A program made the position numbers and the translations under genes. DNA of 64,000 nucleotides from Allomyces macrogynus ATCC 38327 (lineage: Eukaryota; Blastocladiomycota; Blastocladiomycetes; Blastocladiales; Blastocladiaceae): assembly GCA_000151295.1 (NCBI GenBank), contig GG745339.1, forward strand, positions 347,982-411,981, in the 5' to 3' direction. Every line of letters starts with the position of its first letter. Position 1 is the first letter of the stretch. The notes below the pieces were generated by a model that ran no database searches, was not told the DNA's origin, and saw only the letters and a list, made by a program, of their open reading frames with translations. This document shows positions 21,147-32,708 of this stretch, piece by piece.

Positions 21147-24100
21147 TCACCCGACGACGACATACATCGGGAAATACGCGCGACACGTCTCGACACTAAT
21201 CACGCGCGTGCTCCCCTCGAGGTCCACGACCGTGAGCCGCACCGTGCGATCCGCCACCTCCTTCCCCACCTCTTCCTCGGCCACCGCAACCGCCGCCATA
21301 CTCCCCACCCCCATCTTCCGCTTCGCCACCTGCCGCTCCCGCGCGACCGCCATCCACCCCTCGCGACGGAAATCCACGCGCGGCACCCCTTCCGTGTCCT
21401 TCTCAACCGCGCGCAACAACTCATTCAAATCCGTGACCGCGCGGCCATCCACGTGCGTGACAAATACGCACGATGCCAGGCCGTCGCGGTGCGCCGGCGC
21501 GCCCGTGTACAGGACGGCCACGTAGACCCCGCGCGGCACGCGTTTCACGGTCAGCGTCAGTGCGCGCGGCGGGGACTGGAATGCGGCACCCGCCCAGACG
21601 ACCGCGCGCGGGATCCGGGTCTGCGACGCGCCAGCCGTGGCGGTGCCGGCGCCGTTCGGGTGCATCGAGAAATCGATCCAGGGGACGGTCACTTCCACCT
21701 CTTGGCCGTCGCGGAACACGAGCAGTCGTGCGTCCCCCGCCGTTGACTCCCCGGGCAGCACGAGCCGCTGCACGTCGTCGAACGACGCGACCACTCTCCC
21801 GTCGACCGCGAGGACCAAATCCATTTCGCGGAGTGCGGCGGCAGTGGGGGTGCCCGACGCGACGCGGCGCACGGCGAGGACTGCATACGCGTCGGGCCGC
21901 GCGGCATGGATGCGCCGGATCCAGGCGGACCCGAGCCCGCAGTCGCGCGCCTTCCAGTAGTGCACTTCGTTGAGTTCCACGTCGAGCGTGCGCACCGACG
22001 GGAGCGGGAGGGTGTCCGGGTCGCGAGCGTCCATGAGTCGCATTCGCGCGCGGCAGACTCGGTGGAGATGGGCGACGACGACGTAGCGCACGCCGCCCGG
22101 TCAACGCAAGACTCGAGTCCACTCGCGAACCCGCGCTCCATGTGGTCCCCATTCCCTTCTTCCGCAGGCCCCGCGGCCGGGACCTCCCCCACCGCCACGC
22201 CCCGCGGCCCCGCGGCACCCACAACAGGCTCAATCTGTCCCTGCAGCGCACACATTACCGGCAACACCGCATCCATCGGCGTCCCGAGGTAACTCCCACA
22301 CGGCCGGTGCCCGAGCCAGAGCGCCTGCACGTTCCCGGCCTTATCCGTGAGGACGCCCGCAGTCCCATTCGCCGACAGTGCCGCGGCATTATCGAGCGCG
22401 AGTCCGTGTCCGAAATTGATGGTGCGCGGCTGCGGCGGATACTTTTCGGCAAAGAAGTGGTACCCGCGGACCTTGACCGTGGCTGGGATCGCAAACGCCA
22501 GGTGCGTGATGCGGGACACGGAGACGTAGTAAGTGTCGTCGCCGACGGCGAGTGGGTTCGCGAGACGGACGGCACATGCGGGAGTCGGTGCGGAAAGTTC
22601 CCGGGTCCCGCCGTGGGCCATGGCCGCGAGCGCCGCGCGGCCCGCGGGATTATGGTCGTCCTCCTCCTCATCCTCTGCATCGTTATCCACCCCTCCGCCC
22701 GTCGCCGCCGTCGTCGTCGTATGCTGCACGCTCATCGGCACCGACCGCAGGTCCCGGACGACAGGACTGCGCGGGTCGTACTGGACCCAGACCGTATTAT
22801 GCAGCGGATCCATGGCCAAGATCCGCGCGGTCACGAGCGCGCAGTTGCCGACGCACAGCGACACGCGGCCGACGGCCGTCGGCACGGTCATCCGGTCCGT
22901 AACGACCAACCCGCGGGTCGCGTCGACGACGATCCCGACCCCGACCGAGTAGGTGATGGCGAGCCCGTCGACGCCAAAGCCGGACTTGAATTCGAGCAGG
23001 ACGAGCGAACGTTGGACGGCGGTGAGGATGGGGGAGAGGCGCGAGGACGCGATCGTGTGCATTGGCGGGACGTAGAGGTCGGCCTCGTCGTCGTGGTGCG
23101 CGGTGGGGTCGGCGGTGTCGCTGGTGCCGGTGAACGCGGCCGCGGACCCGACGGGCTCGTAGCTCTTCAAGTTGAGTCCGACCGAGCTAGGGATCATGAC
23201 GGGCGTCACCCCCTCCTCCTCGTCCTTGACCTTGGGCGGCTCAAACCCATCAAACGGCAACTCCGCACAGGACCACTGAAACGCGTCGCGCGTCCATAAT
23301 TTCGGCGAGTCAAACACGCGGTCGAGCTCGACAATCTTGACCAGTTCCACGTTCTTCTTGTTCAGCGCATAGTACCGCACCGGCACGCGCGCGCCGTGCG
23401 GCAATTTCTTGACGACAGCACAAAACTCGTCCAGATTCGCGACGCGCTGGTGATTCACGGCAACAATCATGACGTGCGGCGGGATCCCCGCGACCCCAAA
23501 CACGTGGCCGGCTTTCACGAGCATGACCCCACCGACCGGATGTAGGTACGACCGCGCTAAGTGCACGGAGACACCGTGAATCACGTCCCCGTTCCACGCC
23601 AGGAACTGCCGCGGCCCGAGCGCGTGCAGGTCCTCGACGAGCGGGATCACGATCGTGATCAGGCCGCCGGACGCGGGACGCAGGACCGTCACCTCGACCG
23701 ACTGCCCGACATGCTCGTCCAAAATCTCGGCCAGGGCAACGAAGTGCGCGAGTCGGCGGCCGTTGACCGCGACCAACACGTCCCCTGCATGCAGCCGTCC
23801 CGCGGCGGGGCCGCCGGGGAACACGTTTTGCACGGCGAGGCATCCGTGCAACGTTGGATCGAGTGCACGGAACGAGTGTTCCAAGTCAAGTGGTAAGCCC
23901 ATGCGCCGGCACTCGTCGTAGGTGCGCTGCACGAATTCGACTTGAAGAGTGCCACGCGCCACGGGCAGACCGTGCTGGATCTTGTCGAGCGCGGCGATCA
24001 CGCGGTCGAGCGGGAGGAAGAAAGAGGACGCGGAGACGGTCGATCCTCCAGCGTTGAGGGCAACGGCTTGGCCGCGGTCGTTGAGGACGGGACTGCCCGA

Positions 24101-25371
24101 GGAGCCGCCGGAGGTGTTGGACGAGGCTTGGATGTAGAAGGTGCTGTGCAGATGGGTGGAGAGGGGAGTGGGTGAGCAACTGGGGATGTAGTACTGCGGG
24201 GGCGAGTGGAGAGAATGAACGCGGACTTGAAGTCGCAGTAGGTGGCCTTGCCGTAGTTGGCGCACGGGCGGTCGATGCGCGCGACTGTGCCCGACAAGAT
24301 CGAGAGTTTTTCACCAGCCTATTATTATCGACGTGTCGTGATCCATGAGTTACGAGTCGCGTCGTCGGGCCACGAAATCAGCTCCAAAAACGTACATCTG
24401 CGCCGGGCACCTTCACATCGATCCCGACCTTGATTTCACTCGGCGCGAGCTGAATCGCGCGCAACTCGACCCTCTCCCCATCCTTCCCCCCCGCGCGCAA
24501 CTCCTTTGGGTTAAACTGAATCACGCCAAAATCATGCACCGGATCCGCGTAGACCACTTTCGCCTCGACCTCCTCCGAATGCCGGAAGGCGACTTTGGCC
24601 AGCACCGGCGCGTCCGTCACCACATGCTTGTTCGTCAAGACCAACCCACGCTCGGCATCGACCACAAACCCGGTCGCCGTATAGACGCCGGCAAAGAACG
24701 TATCGAACGTAACGGGCACCGAGTACCGAATCGAGACGACCGACGCGATCGCGCGCTCGAGAACGGCTTTCCATCGGTGGTCGGCCGAAACAGCCGCAGG
24801 GGACGCCGTCAGTGAGCCCGGGACGGTGCCGGGGAGCAGGATCCCGGACGTGGCGGTGATCGTGCGCGTCCGGGTTCGCGTGCGCGACCGCGGCGCGCGT
24901 CCCGGCGATCCCCACGGGGATTTCCCAACCGCGGGGATGGTTGGTGTCACGGGCGTGATCAAAGGCGACGCGGCGAGCGATGACCGGCGCGTGTCGGACG
25001 GCGCGGGCATCGGCGGCGACCCCGGCTGGTCCCCCTCGACCGACGGCGGGAACGCCGCGTCTTCGGCGGCCGGTTCTGGCAACCCGAGTTCCTCATCGTC
25101 GGTCACTTCAATCTCGATCTCGCGCTCGACCAGGTCCACGGCCACGTCGTCGATCACGTCGAGCGGGCCCGCGGGCGCCTTGGGGGGCCAGCGTCGGGTC
25201 GACGGCATAGTCGAGCGGGTTCGGCGAGGTCAGCTGCTCGTTGGATTCGGCCGCGACTGCGTGAAGGGGAGCGGGGGTAGTGGGAAAGTCGACGCGCGCG
25301 GCGTGGTCGGTGTCGTGCCGGCGGTACCGCGGGGGGGCGGCGGCGGGCGGTGCGCTGGGGAGCGTGGCCAT
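21147..25371 (-). CDS. NMA111: NMA111-like HtrA serine protease with PDZ domains, 4 exons plus a frame break near the 5' end
   Basis: Exons are 25371 (or 25208)-24396, 24318-24227, 24143-22123 and 22057-21147. From 25208 the frame gives about 1,278 aa. Domain 1 has the trypsin-like triad: His in TNKHVVTD (residue about 195), Asp in VHDFGVIQF (about 226) and Ser in GGSSGSPV (about 317). PDZ domains follow (GDVLVAVNGRRLAHF, IPPHVMIVAVNHQRVANLDEF). A second protease-like domain lacks the triad: VTDRMTV replaces the His motif and NGTAGVLTD replaces GSSGS. A further PDZ-like module closes the protein. Yeast Nma111/Ynm3 has the same double arrangement and is nuclear, pro-apoptotic and linked to lipid homeostasis. 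A better start (25371, near-Kozak) is in another frame; deleting one base in the G6 run at 25182-25187 would join them. The 3' end is convergent with POT1. Confidence 0.75.
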
Positions 25372-25616
25372 GGTGGCGGCGCGGGCGCGATGCGGCAAGT
25401 CACTCACTGATGGTGGAGGGAGCGCGGTGCGGCAGGTCGTGGCTCTGGGCGTGCAGCGAGCGCGCGATTCGGGGAGGAGCAGCGCGAGCGGTGTCAAGGT
25501 CGCGGCTGTTGGCGGGGGTGGTCGCCGCGCTGGTGTGCGCTGGCGGGCGGTCGGCCCCGAGCGCGGCGTGGTTGCGCGTGGGAAGGCGCTGGTTGCGTGG
25601 CGTGATCGCGTCGGTG

Positions 25617-25774
25617 ATGGCCGGCGCGCCAAGCCGCGCTCAGTTCTTTCTTGCGCAGCGGCGGCGCGGCGGGAGACGTGCGGCGCGTGCGGTGGAAGTG
25701 CACGTCTCCACGACAGGTCTGGCAGACACCCCACTGCGATCATGGCGACGGCCACGGCGCACGGGCGACACGAC

Positions 25775-25816
<42 letters not shown>

Positions 25817-27767
25817 CGACCAACTGCGACCACTCGCTGCACCATGCCCGGCACGGCGGCCAAGTCGCGCGGCGGCGCCGCTGTCCGCCCGCCCGCCCGC
25901 CGCGCCCAGCGATCCACCCAAGCCAGCAAGTGCACCACCACCGCTAGCGCCCGTCTACCACGCCTACCGCCTCGTCGCGCAAAGTGCGCGCGCCATGTTC
26001 CTCGCCGGAGCCCCGCTCTACCGCATCGAGCTGCGCGTGCTCGAGCTCGCCGTCGCGTTGCACGTGCCCATCACAATCGCCACGCTGCCGTCGGCCATCT
26101 TCCTCGCGCTCGGCGGGTCGTCATCGGCCTTCCCGCCACAAGCCGTCGCGATCTCGGGCTTACCCGCCAACAACATTGAAAAGCTACAGGACCTCGACCG
26201 ATGGGTCCGGTCGCTTGTCGGCACGATTGAGACGCGGTCGTGGCGTGAGGTGTTGCACGTGCCGCGACCGCCGGCGCACGGGTCGATTGTGAGCGACGAC
26301 GAAATGGACCAGCAGAAAGGTGGTCTCTTGGATGACCGCGCGGCACTACTCGACGAGCAGGAGAGCGTACCGCAGGGCGACGACGTGGAGGAAATGGACG
26401 CGACGCGGTCCCCGACCGCCCCCGTCGCGCTCAGTGCCGCTACGGTCCCACAACTCGAGCGGCCCTTTCCCGACCTTCAAGTAGTCGTCCATGCCACGGG
26501 CTGGGTCCCCGGATGGGTTTCAATTCTGGCGCACGGATTCGCGGCCGCTGGGCTCGCGTCTCTTTGGTACGCGCTTGCTTCACTCCGACATTCATGTCCT
26601 CCGCTGCTGCTGACCAATTGGCCGGTCCCTCAAAGAAAAGGATCCCCGTCACGCCGCACGACGTTGTCGCCACGTTCTTGCTCGGTCTCGTCAATGGACT
26701 CGTCACCTTCTATGGCCATCGCTGGCACCTGGCCACGCTCGACGTCATTGTTCCCTTCTTGACGGGCGCGATTGGCCAAGTGTTTGAGATGCTGTTGGGC
26801 GCCGAGAACTTGTGCTTCGGCACCTCCGCGTTCATGTACGTTGCTGTCAATCCAACCGCTCATTCGCAAACTGAGGCTCATCTTGCCGCCTCTCTCAAAA
26901 CAGGTCCTGTTTCAGCTTCTACCCCGGCATCCCATCGACGGTCGCCCTCGTGGAAATCGCGAGCGGCAACGTGGTCGCCGGGATCGTGCGCATCGGCTTC
27001 TCATTCCTGCGTTCTGTGTTTCTCGGGTTCGGCAACCAGGTCGGCAGTCGCGCCGTGATCGCCTTGCTTGCGCCAAACGCGCCACCGGGCACGTGGGGCG
27101 ATATCGCGTGCATGGATGACACAGCAAGGCCCAACGCGTTTGTCGTGCGCAAGTCGTGGTGGGCCGTGTTGGCCGTGTTCTTTCCGCTGAGTCTCGCAGG
27201 TGCGTCTTTTGAATGGTCGTGATGGGATTTCGGAGTGGTGTGTTTGGATTGACAGTGTGCGTGAACCCCGCTGTTTGCAGTAAACAATATCCTCCGCGGC
27301 CATCCGCGGCAGTGGCCGTGGATGACACTGAGCAGTGCGCTCGGCGTGACCAATACGCTCCCCTCCTCCTCCCCTCCGTTCCCTTCTCTCCACCACCACT
27401 TACCCCCCGCGCTCCGCATCTAGCCATCCTGCTCACCTCGCTCACCTTCGACTCCGGCGTCGCCGCCGCCCTGGCCGGTTTCGTCGTCGGCATCTACTCG
27501 CACTGCTACTCGCGGTGGCAGCACGATATCGGAATCGCGTGCCTCTACGCCGGCATCTTCTTATTCGCGCCCGGGCCGGCGTTCATGAAAGGATCGACCA
27601 AGCTGCTCACGTCCGACTTGCACGATAGCGTGTCGTTTGCGCTCGATGTGGTGGTTCGCGCATTGAGTATTTGTATTGGGTTGTATCTCGCGAGCTTGGC
27701 GCTGTTCCCGTTCTTGCGGCGCGCTAAGCATGGGACTGGAGGGGATGCGCCGCCGCCGTCGTTTTGA
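25617..27767 (+). CDS. ThrE/DUF1212-family membrane transporter-like protein, copy 1, 5 exons
   Basis: Exons are (25617)-26566, 26641-26835, 26904-27199, 27281-27334 and 27424-27767, with introns of 68-89 bp. The diagnostic N-terminal part is MFLAGAPLYRIELRVLELAVAL with TLPSAIFLALGG and NIEKLQDLDRWV, as in bacterial threonine/serine exporter ThrE and fungal Prm10-like proteins. Membrane helices follow: VVATFLLGLVNGLVTFYG, IVPFLTGAIGQVFEMLLG, GNVVAGIVRIGFSFLRSVFLGFG, AGFVVGIYSHC, IGIACLYAGIFLFAPG and LSICIGLYLASLALFPFL. They include the C-terminal ThrE-2-type module, so both halves of the two-part family are fused. I infer a small-molecule exporter; the substrate is unknown. The start is uncertain: 25617 is the nearest in-frame ATG, and the region before the domain is low complexity with a Thr run encoded by the triplet repeat. 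It lies head to head with NMA111. Confidence 0.7.
25769..25815. repeat. (GAC)n trinucleotide microsatellite
   Basis: About 15 tandem GAC units with one AAC interruption. In the frame used for the transporter gene they read as a Thr run; in the neighbouring frame, which begins with an ATG at 25742, they read as an Asp run. This makes the 5' end of the transporter gene hard to place, and the repeat may vary in length between strains. Confidence 0.9.
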
Positions 27768-28289
27768 GGGCGGGTAGGACCGGGTGGGGAGGCGGGAGAG
27801 AGGACTGGCGAATTGGACGGCGACTAGTTACAGGTTGAAACAGAGCTCGTTTTGGTTTTGGAGCGGGGCCTGCGATGCTCGATCGGCGGAAGGCGTCGAG
27901 GGCTGCTGCTTCAGTTGGGGACCCAGCCGGTGCACGCGTCAAGCCAAGTCTGTCCGAGAATGCCGTGCATTCTTTGCGCGTGGCCTGCGAAGCAGGAGCA
28001 CGACCACGACAACAGACAATAGACGCAACCAACAGAGGCGATGTGACCGGAAAGATGCGAGACACAGGCGTGACTGGCACGCTTGCACCGAGTCAGACGC
28101 ATCCTTTGGGAGGGACGCGTCGTGGTGCTTGGCAGCCTTACTGACGGCGGCCCTGCTGGTTCCCTGATCTCGTGCAGCTGACCCCCCCCCCCCCCCCAGC
28201 ACGTTTGCCACCTGAAGCCGCAGTACGGCGTTCAGGTACTCAGGATCCAGGTCTGCAAGCCGATCCAGCGCCCCTCCAACTTGACCACG
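27768..28289. other. Spacer between the two ThrE-like genes, with a C16 homopolymer
   Basis: This 522-bp gap separates the tandem transporter genes, which point the same way. It should hold the terminator of copy 1 and the promoter of copy 2. A run of 16 C lies at 28182-28197, about 95 bp upstream of the copy 2 ATG. No coding signal is seen. Confidence 0.55.
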
Positions 28290-30884
28290 ATGCCGGCCAG
28301 CAACGAAGACCCGCCCATTTCGCTTGGCGTGATGGCAGCGACCACAAGTCGCGCCACTGGGGCCTCGCCGTCGCCGTCGTCCAATGGAACCAATGGAACC
28401 ACGACCAGCCGTCCAATCAGTACTGTTGAATGCGAACCGCGGTACCCATTGTGTTTGTTCAAGCTGACCTCCATCGCGGCCGTCATAGGCGCATCAAATA
28501 ATGGGACTGACACTCCTGCATCCGATGCTGCGCCCGGTGCTGGACTATCCGTTGGCGACTTGCACTTGCCGGGCGACCCGCACGCGGCCGTGCTCAAGGC
28601 GCAGAAACTGCTACTGCGGCTGACCAAGGCCCTGTTCCTGTTCGGTGCGCCCCTCGTACGTTGTTTTTGGTGCATCGGAGGGGAGGAGGGGGGGGGGGGG
28701 TGGGAATACGATGTTGCTCGACGCGAATTGACGGGATGCCTGATCGCGAGTGTAGTACCGTGTCGAAAGTACGCCGTTTCCTGCTCTGCGTAGCAGCCGG
28801 TAGCGCACTCCTGACCCGTTCCTTTCCACCTTCCAGTCCGCGTCCAAGACGTCGCCGACATGATCGGCATCCCCGTCTCGATTCTCTCCCTGCCAAACGC
28901 CGTGATCCTGGCCTTTGGTGACGGCACGTCCTCAATTTGGCCGCAGACGTATATCGTCAAGGGGTTTCAGGAGAACCACATGGGCAAACTGCAGGACGTC
29001 GACCGGTGGGCGCGGAAACTCGCGGGCGCGGCCGACGCCGATATCGAGTCGCGCGTGCGCAGTAAGTTGCGCGAAAAGAAGGCAGCGGGGGTCGTTCCGG
29101 AAAAGCCGGCCAAGTCAGTCGCGACGAAGCGTGGCGGTGACCGGGGTGGGGACAGTGAGCAGGTGCAGGGGCTGTTGCACGAGACGGCGTGGGAGGATGC
29201 GCAGGATTCGAGTGCGGTGGATGCGGGTGCGCGTAAACAGAATGGTACATCCGGCGGAGAACGACGCGCTGTTCGACACAATCTCTAACGCACCCTCATT
29301 CTTGTAGCCGGTGCCAACGGCGCGCCGTCCAACCCGACCGCATCCAACCTGCGCCTGCACCCGGTGCTCAACATCGACACGCACGCGACCGGCATGACCA
29401 ATGTCCTGACCGCAGAGTCGGGCCAAGGGGTCGAGATCGTGCAAGTCGATAAGTCGTTGGTTCAGGGCATGCACGTGGCCAGCATCGAGTGCATCCAGAC
29501 GGCGCGGATGCAGTCGGCGCACCCGACGCTGTCGCTGACTGAGGCCGAGCTCGACGTCTACCTCGAGGAACTCGATTTGGTGGTGAACGCGCCGCCCGCG
29601 ATTGCGCCATGGTTGCGGATCGTGTGTATTGGGTTTGGCGCCATGTTCTTGGCGATGTTGTGGTACGGCTCGTGTTTGCTCTGTCGTTATTCGATTGTTT
29701 TCTGACAGAGGGGGCGGTGTGCAGGTACCCAACGACGCCCTACGACATGCTCACGACGCTGTTCCTCGGCACGCTCAACGGATTCCTCACTTTCCACGGC
29801 GAGCGGCTCAAGCTCAACGCGCTCGAAGTGCTCGTGCCCTTGGTCCTTGGGTTCGTCGGCAAGGCGATCGAGTTGATGGCCGGGTCCGAGAACTTGTGCT
29901 TCGGCACCGTGACCGTCATGTCGACGTTCAATTTTTACCCCGGCATCGCCGTCGTACGTTACCTGACCCCTCACTCGCCCATGGCTTCTCTTCATCGCCC
30001 TTGACCTTCTCCACCCTCTTCAGGTCATGGCCATGGTGGAGCTCGCCTCGCGCAACCTCGTCTCCGGGACCGTGCGCATGTTCTACTCGTTCATTCGTGC
30101 GCTCAAGCTCGGGTTCGGTCTGGCACTTGGGTCCCGTCTTTCCACCTGGCTCAGCGACCCACTGCACAACCCGCTCGCGCACGGCGACATCAAGTGCATG
30201 GAGACGGCGAGGCCCGGTGCATTTGTCTTCAAGTCGAACCCATTGCTGCTCATGACCGTGTTCTTCCCGCTCGCCTTCTGCATCAACGTGTTCCTGCGCG
30301 CGAATCCGCGACAGTGGGGGTGGATGGTGCTGAGTTCGGCGATTGGGTTGTTTAGTGCGTGTTTGGTTCGGGTTCTCGATGGAGGGGAGAGATGGGGGCT
30401 GACGCGGGATGGGACTTGCGTAGCGCTGCTCCTGTCGACGAGCGTGTTTGAAAAGGATACGGCCGCAGCGCAGGCTGCGTTCACGATTGGACTGACGAGT
30501 CACCTGTACGCGCGCAAGTTCAACGGTACAATTTGTCGTGGACTAGATTTCGCATTGGGGTGAAGAGCTGATCGATTCGTGATCCGAGCAGACATTGCGA
30601 TGGCGTCGCTCCTCGCGGGTATTTTCTGGCTGGTTCCAGGTGCGATGGGGGTCAAGGTAACGTTGGCTGAACGGCTTGATTCCCACGTTGAGCCCGTTCT
30701 CACCTCGTTTACTCTCTTCGCCTAGGGCGCCGCGTCGCTCATGTCTGAAGACCTCAAGGGCAGCACGACGTTTGCCATTGAAATGATTGTGCGCGCTTTG
30801 TCATTGAGCATCGGCCTCTATGTCTCAAGTCTTTTGCTGCCGCCCATGACCAAGCGCACGAAAGTGACGATTCTCTCGCTTTGA
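28290..30884 (+). CDS. ThrE/DUF1212-family membrane transporter-like protein, copy 2, 8 exons
   Basis: Exons are 28290-28659 (donor uncertain), 28837-29244, 29308-29662, 29725-29953, 30024-30354, 30424-30525, 30592-30656 and 30726-30884; the product is about 672 aa. It parallels copy 1 throughout: LFLFGAPL then RVQDVADMIGIPVSILSLPNAV, KLQDVDRWARKLAG, YDMLTTLFLGTLNGFLTFHG, NLCFGTVTVMSTFNFYPGI, LANPRQW-like RANPRQWGWMVLSSAIG, and DIAMASLLAGIFWLVPGAMG. The intron after ...MLW (phase 2) and the one before the LLLST helix (phase 1) match copy 1; the others differ. The first intron is long (about 177 bp) and contains a G13 run at 28688-28700. Its best donor by consensus (GTACGT at 28656) is out of phase, so a donor at 28660 or a sequence error is likely. 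A tail of basic and charged residues sits between the two halves. Confidence 0.75.
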
Positions 30885-30943
30885 CGACTTGTAGAAGGGT
30901 GGACTCGGTGAGCAATAAATACGACTAGCATTTCATTCCACCA

Positions 30944-32708
30944 CTATGCCATTTCGGTGCGCGCCTTCTTCACCCCCGGCGCATCCTTATCGACCCCCTC
31001 CCCAGACGCGACCGCAGCCTCGTCGGCCTTGCGCTTCTTCGCCTCGAGCTTATCGCTCTTCACGTCCACCGTATCACACCGCAACCGATCAAACAACTTC
31101 AAGTGCGTCCGCGGCCGCTTGGCCACGGTGACAATCGGGAACAGCGACCCGAGCGTGCCCCACGGTAGCGTCTCGCACCGCGTCAAAATCCCCGGATACA
31201 GGTCCATGAACGGGACCATTTCGCCCGCATTCTCAGGCACCGGCAAGGGTTTAGGCTCTCCCGCCGCCGACGGCAGATACCCGCGCGGGGTGCGGCAGGG
31301 ACTGCGAAAACAATTGTTTGAGCATCAAATCAACGGTGAGCGTTTCGATCCGTTTCGTCTCGTAGAGCGTCGTCACGTGCTTGACGAGCGACGTGAACGC
31401 GTGCATCGGGTCCGATTGGGAGTCGGCGTACTGCCACTCGACTTGCGGGTACGCGCAGTCCCAGAGCACCAGCGGGAACTCGGGTGCCAAGTCGTACTGC
31501 GGTTTTGCCGGGTGCGCGGCCACGTTGAGCAAGTCGCGCACGATCGTGGGCGGCTCGAGCCCCTGCCCGACCATGAGCAAGATGTAGGTCATGCACCGGA
31601 TCTGGTGCCACAGGAATGCCGTGCCCTGGATAGTGAGTGTGTAGAAGTCGGACGGGAGCGGGAGCGCCGACGGTGGCGCGGACGGGTCGCCGTATCCGCT
31701 CGTGACGCCCTCGTGGACGGGTTCAATGGTCGCGGCAAGGACGGTGCGCTCGTAGTTGCGCACGGGTTTCGACGGGTCAATCTTGCAAAAATTGCGGAAA
31801 TCGTGTGCGCCGAGGAAATACGACGCGGCCTCACGCATTTTGGCAATGTCGAGCCCGAGCGCCGGGAAAAAGTACTTGTACGTGCGGTGCGCGCACGAAA
31901 ACCGTGCCGAGAAATCGTCCGGGACGGGGGCCCATGCGATAACGCGAATATGCGGCGGCAATAGTCGGTTGATGATGGTCAAGTACGGCAATTCCTCGTC
32001 GCCCGGGTTGCGCACTTTCGACCGCACGTTGAGCGAGACGGCATTACCCGTGGCCGAGACGCCCTTATCGGTGCGTCCGCACCGCGTATAGTCGGCGTCC
32101 TTGATGTCGGCCACGAGTTTGGCTGTCGTGAGCGCCTCAAACAGGTGGTGCTCGACCGTGTTGGTCGTGTGCAGCTGCGCAGCGAGCCCCTGGTAGTTCC
32201 ACCCGAAATAGGCGAGTTTCAGGACGATGCGTCGCGTCGGGTGCTTGGAAAAATCAAAGGCGCGATCGGCCTTGCTGGACTTGCGCGACGGCTTAGATGC
32301 AGATTTTTGTGGGTTGGTGGGGGGCGAAATCGTCGTCTTGGCCTCGAGCTCGCAAATGCGCGCGATCAGAGCGTCTTTGGACCACGCCTGGTACGGCTCG
32401 TTGTTGCTGCCGTTGGAAGACATGGCGTCGTTGGAATCGGCCGGTAGCGGTTGCTTCTGGAGGAGTTTCGTTTGCCGTGCTTGCAAGGCCGCGGGGCTGA
32501 TGGGACCGTGTGCAGTGTTCGGGTAGCGGTTGAAGAGCCGGTGGAGATGATAGCCGCCGAGCGAGCGAGCGCCCGAGTCGTGAAATGCAGTGGCAAGGGG
32601 CAGTAAAGGCAGCCGCAAGGTCGTCACAGTCGTGATCGTGATCGGGTTCGTGCTCGCAGCGGCAGCAGCGAGCGGGCGTGCGGTGGACACAGTCAGGTGC
32701 CGCCACAT
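30944..32708 (-). CDS. PUS3: tRNA pseudouridine synthase PUS3/DEG1 (positions 38/39), with an apparent frameshift
   Basis: The protein has the TruA-family core: RRIVLKLAYFGWNYQG, the catalytic loop YTRCGRTDKGVSA (Asp nucleophile after the Arg), FSARFSCAHRTYKYFF, AHDFRNFCKID and FLWHQIRCMTYILLMVGQG. The short helix YQAWSKDALIARICELEAK before the core is typical of the PUS3 subfamily rather than PUS1. The ATG at 32708 gives an Arg/Ser-rich N-terminus without acidic residues, like a mitochondrial presequence; an internal ATG at 32423 would give a cytosolic or nuclear form. No intron is needed. The main frame ends at 31251, but the C-terminal PUS3 part (MDLYPGILTRCETLPWGT, then a Lys-rich nuclear-type tail ending at 30944) continues in the next frame. 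A single-base change between about 31250 and 31290 would reconnect it. Confidence 0.8.

Noticed and set aside
22142..23299. 385-codon plus-strand ORF
   Set aside because: It is antisense to the NMA111-like gene and Arg/Gly/Asp-rich, a GC-driven shadow.
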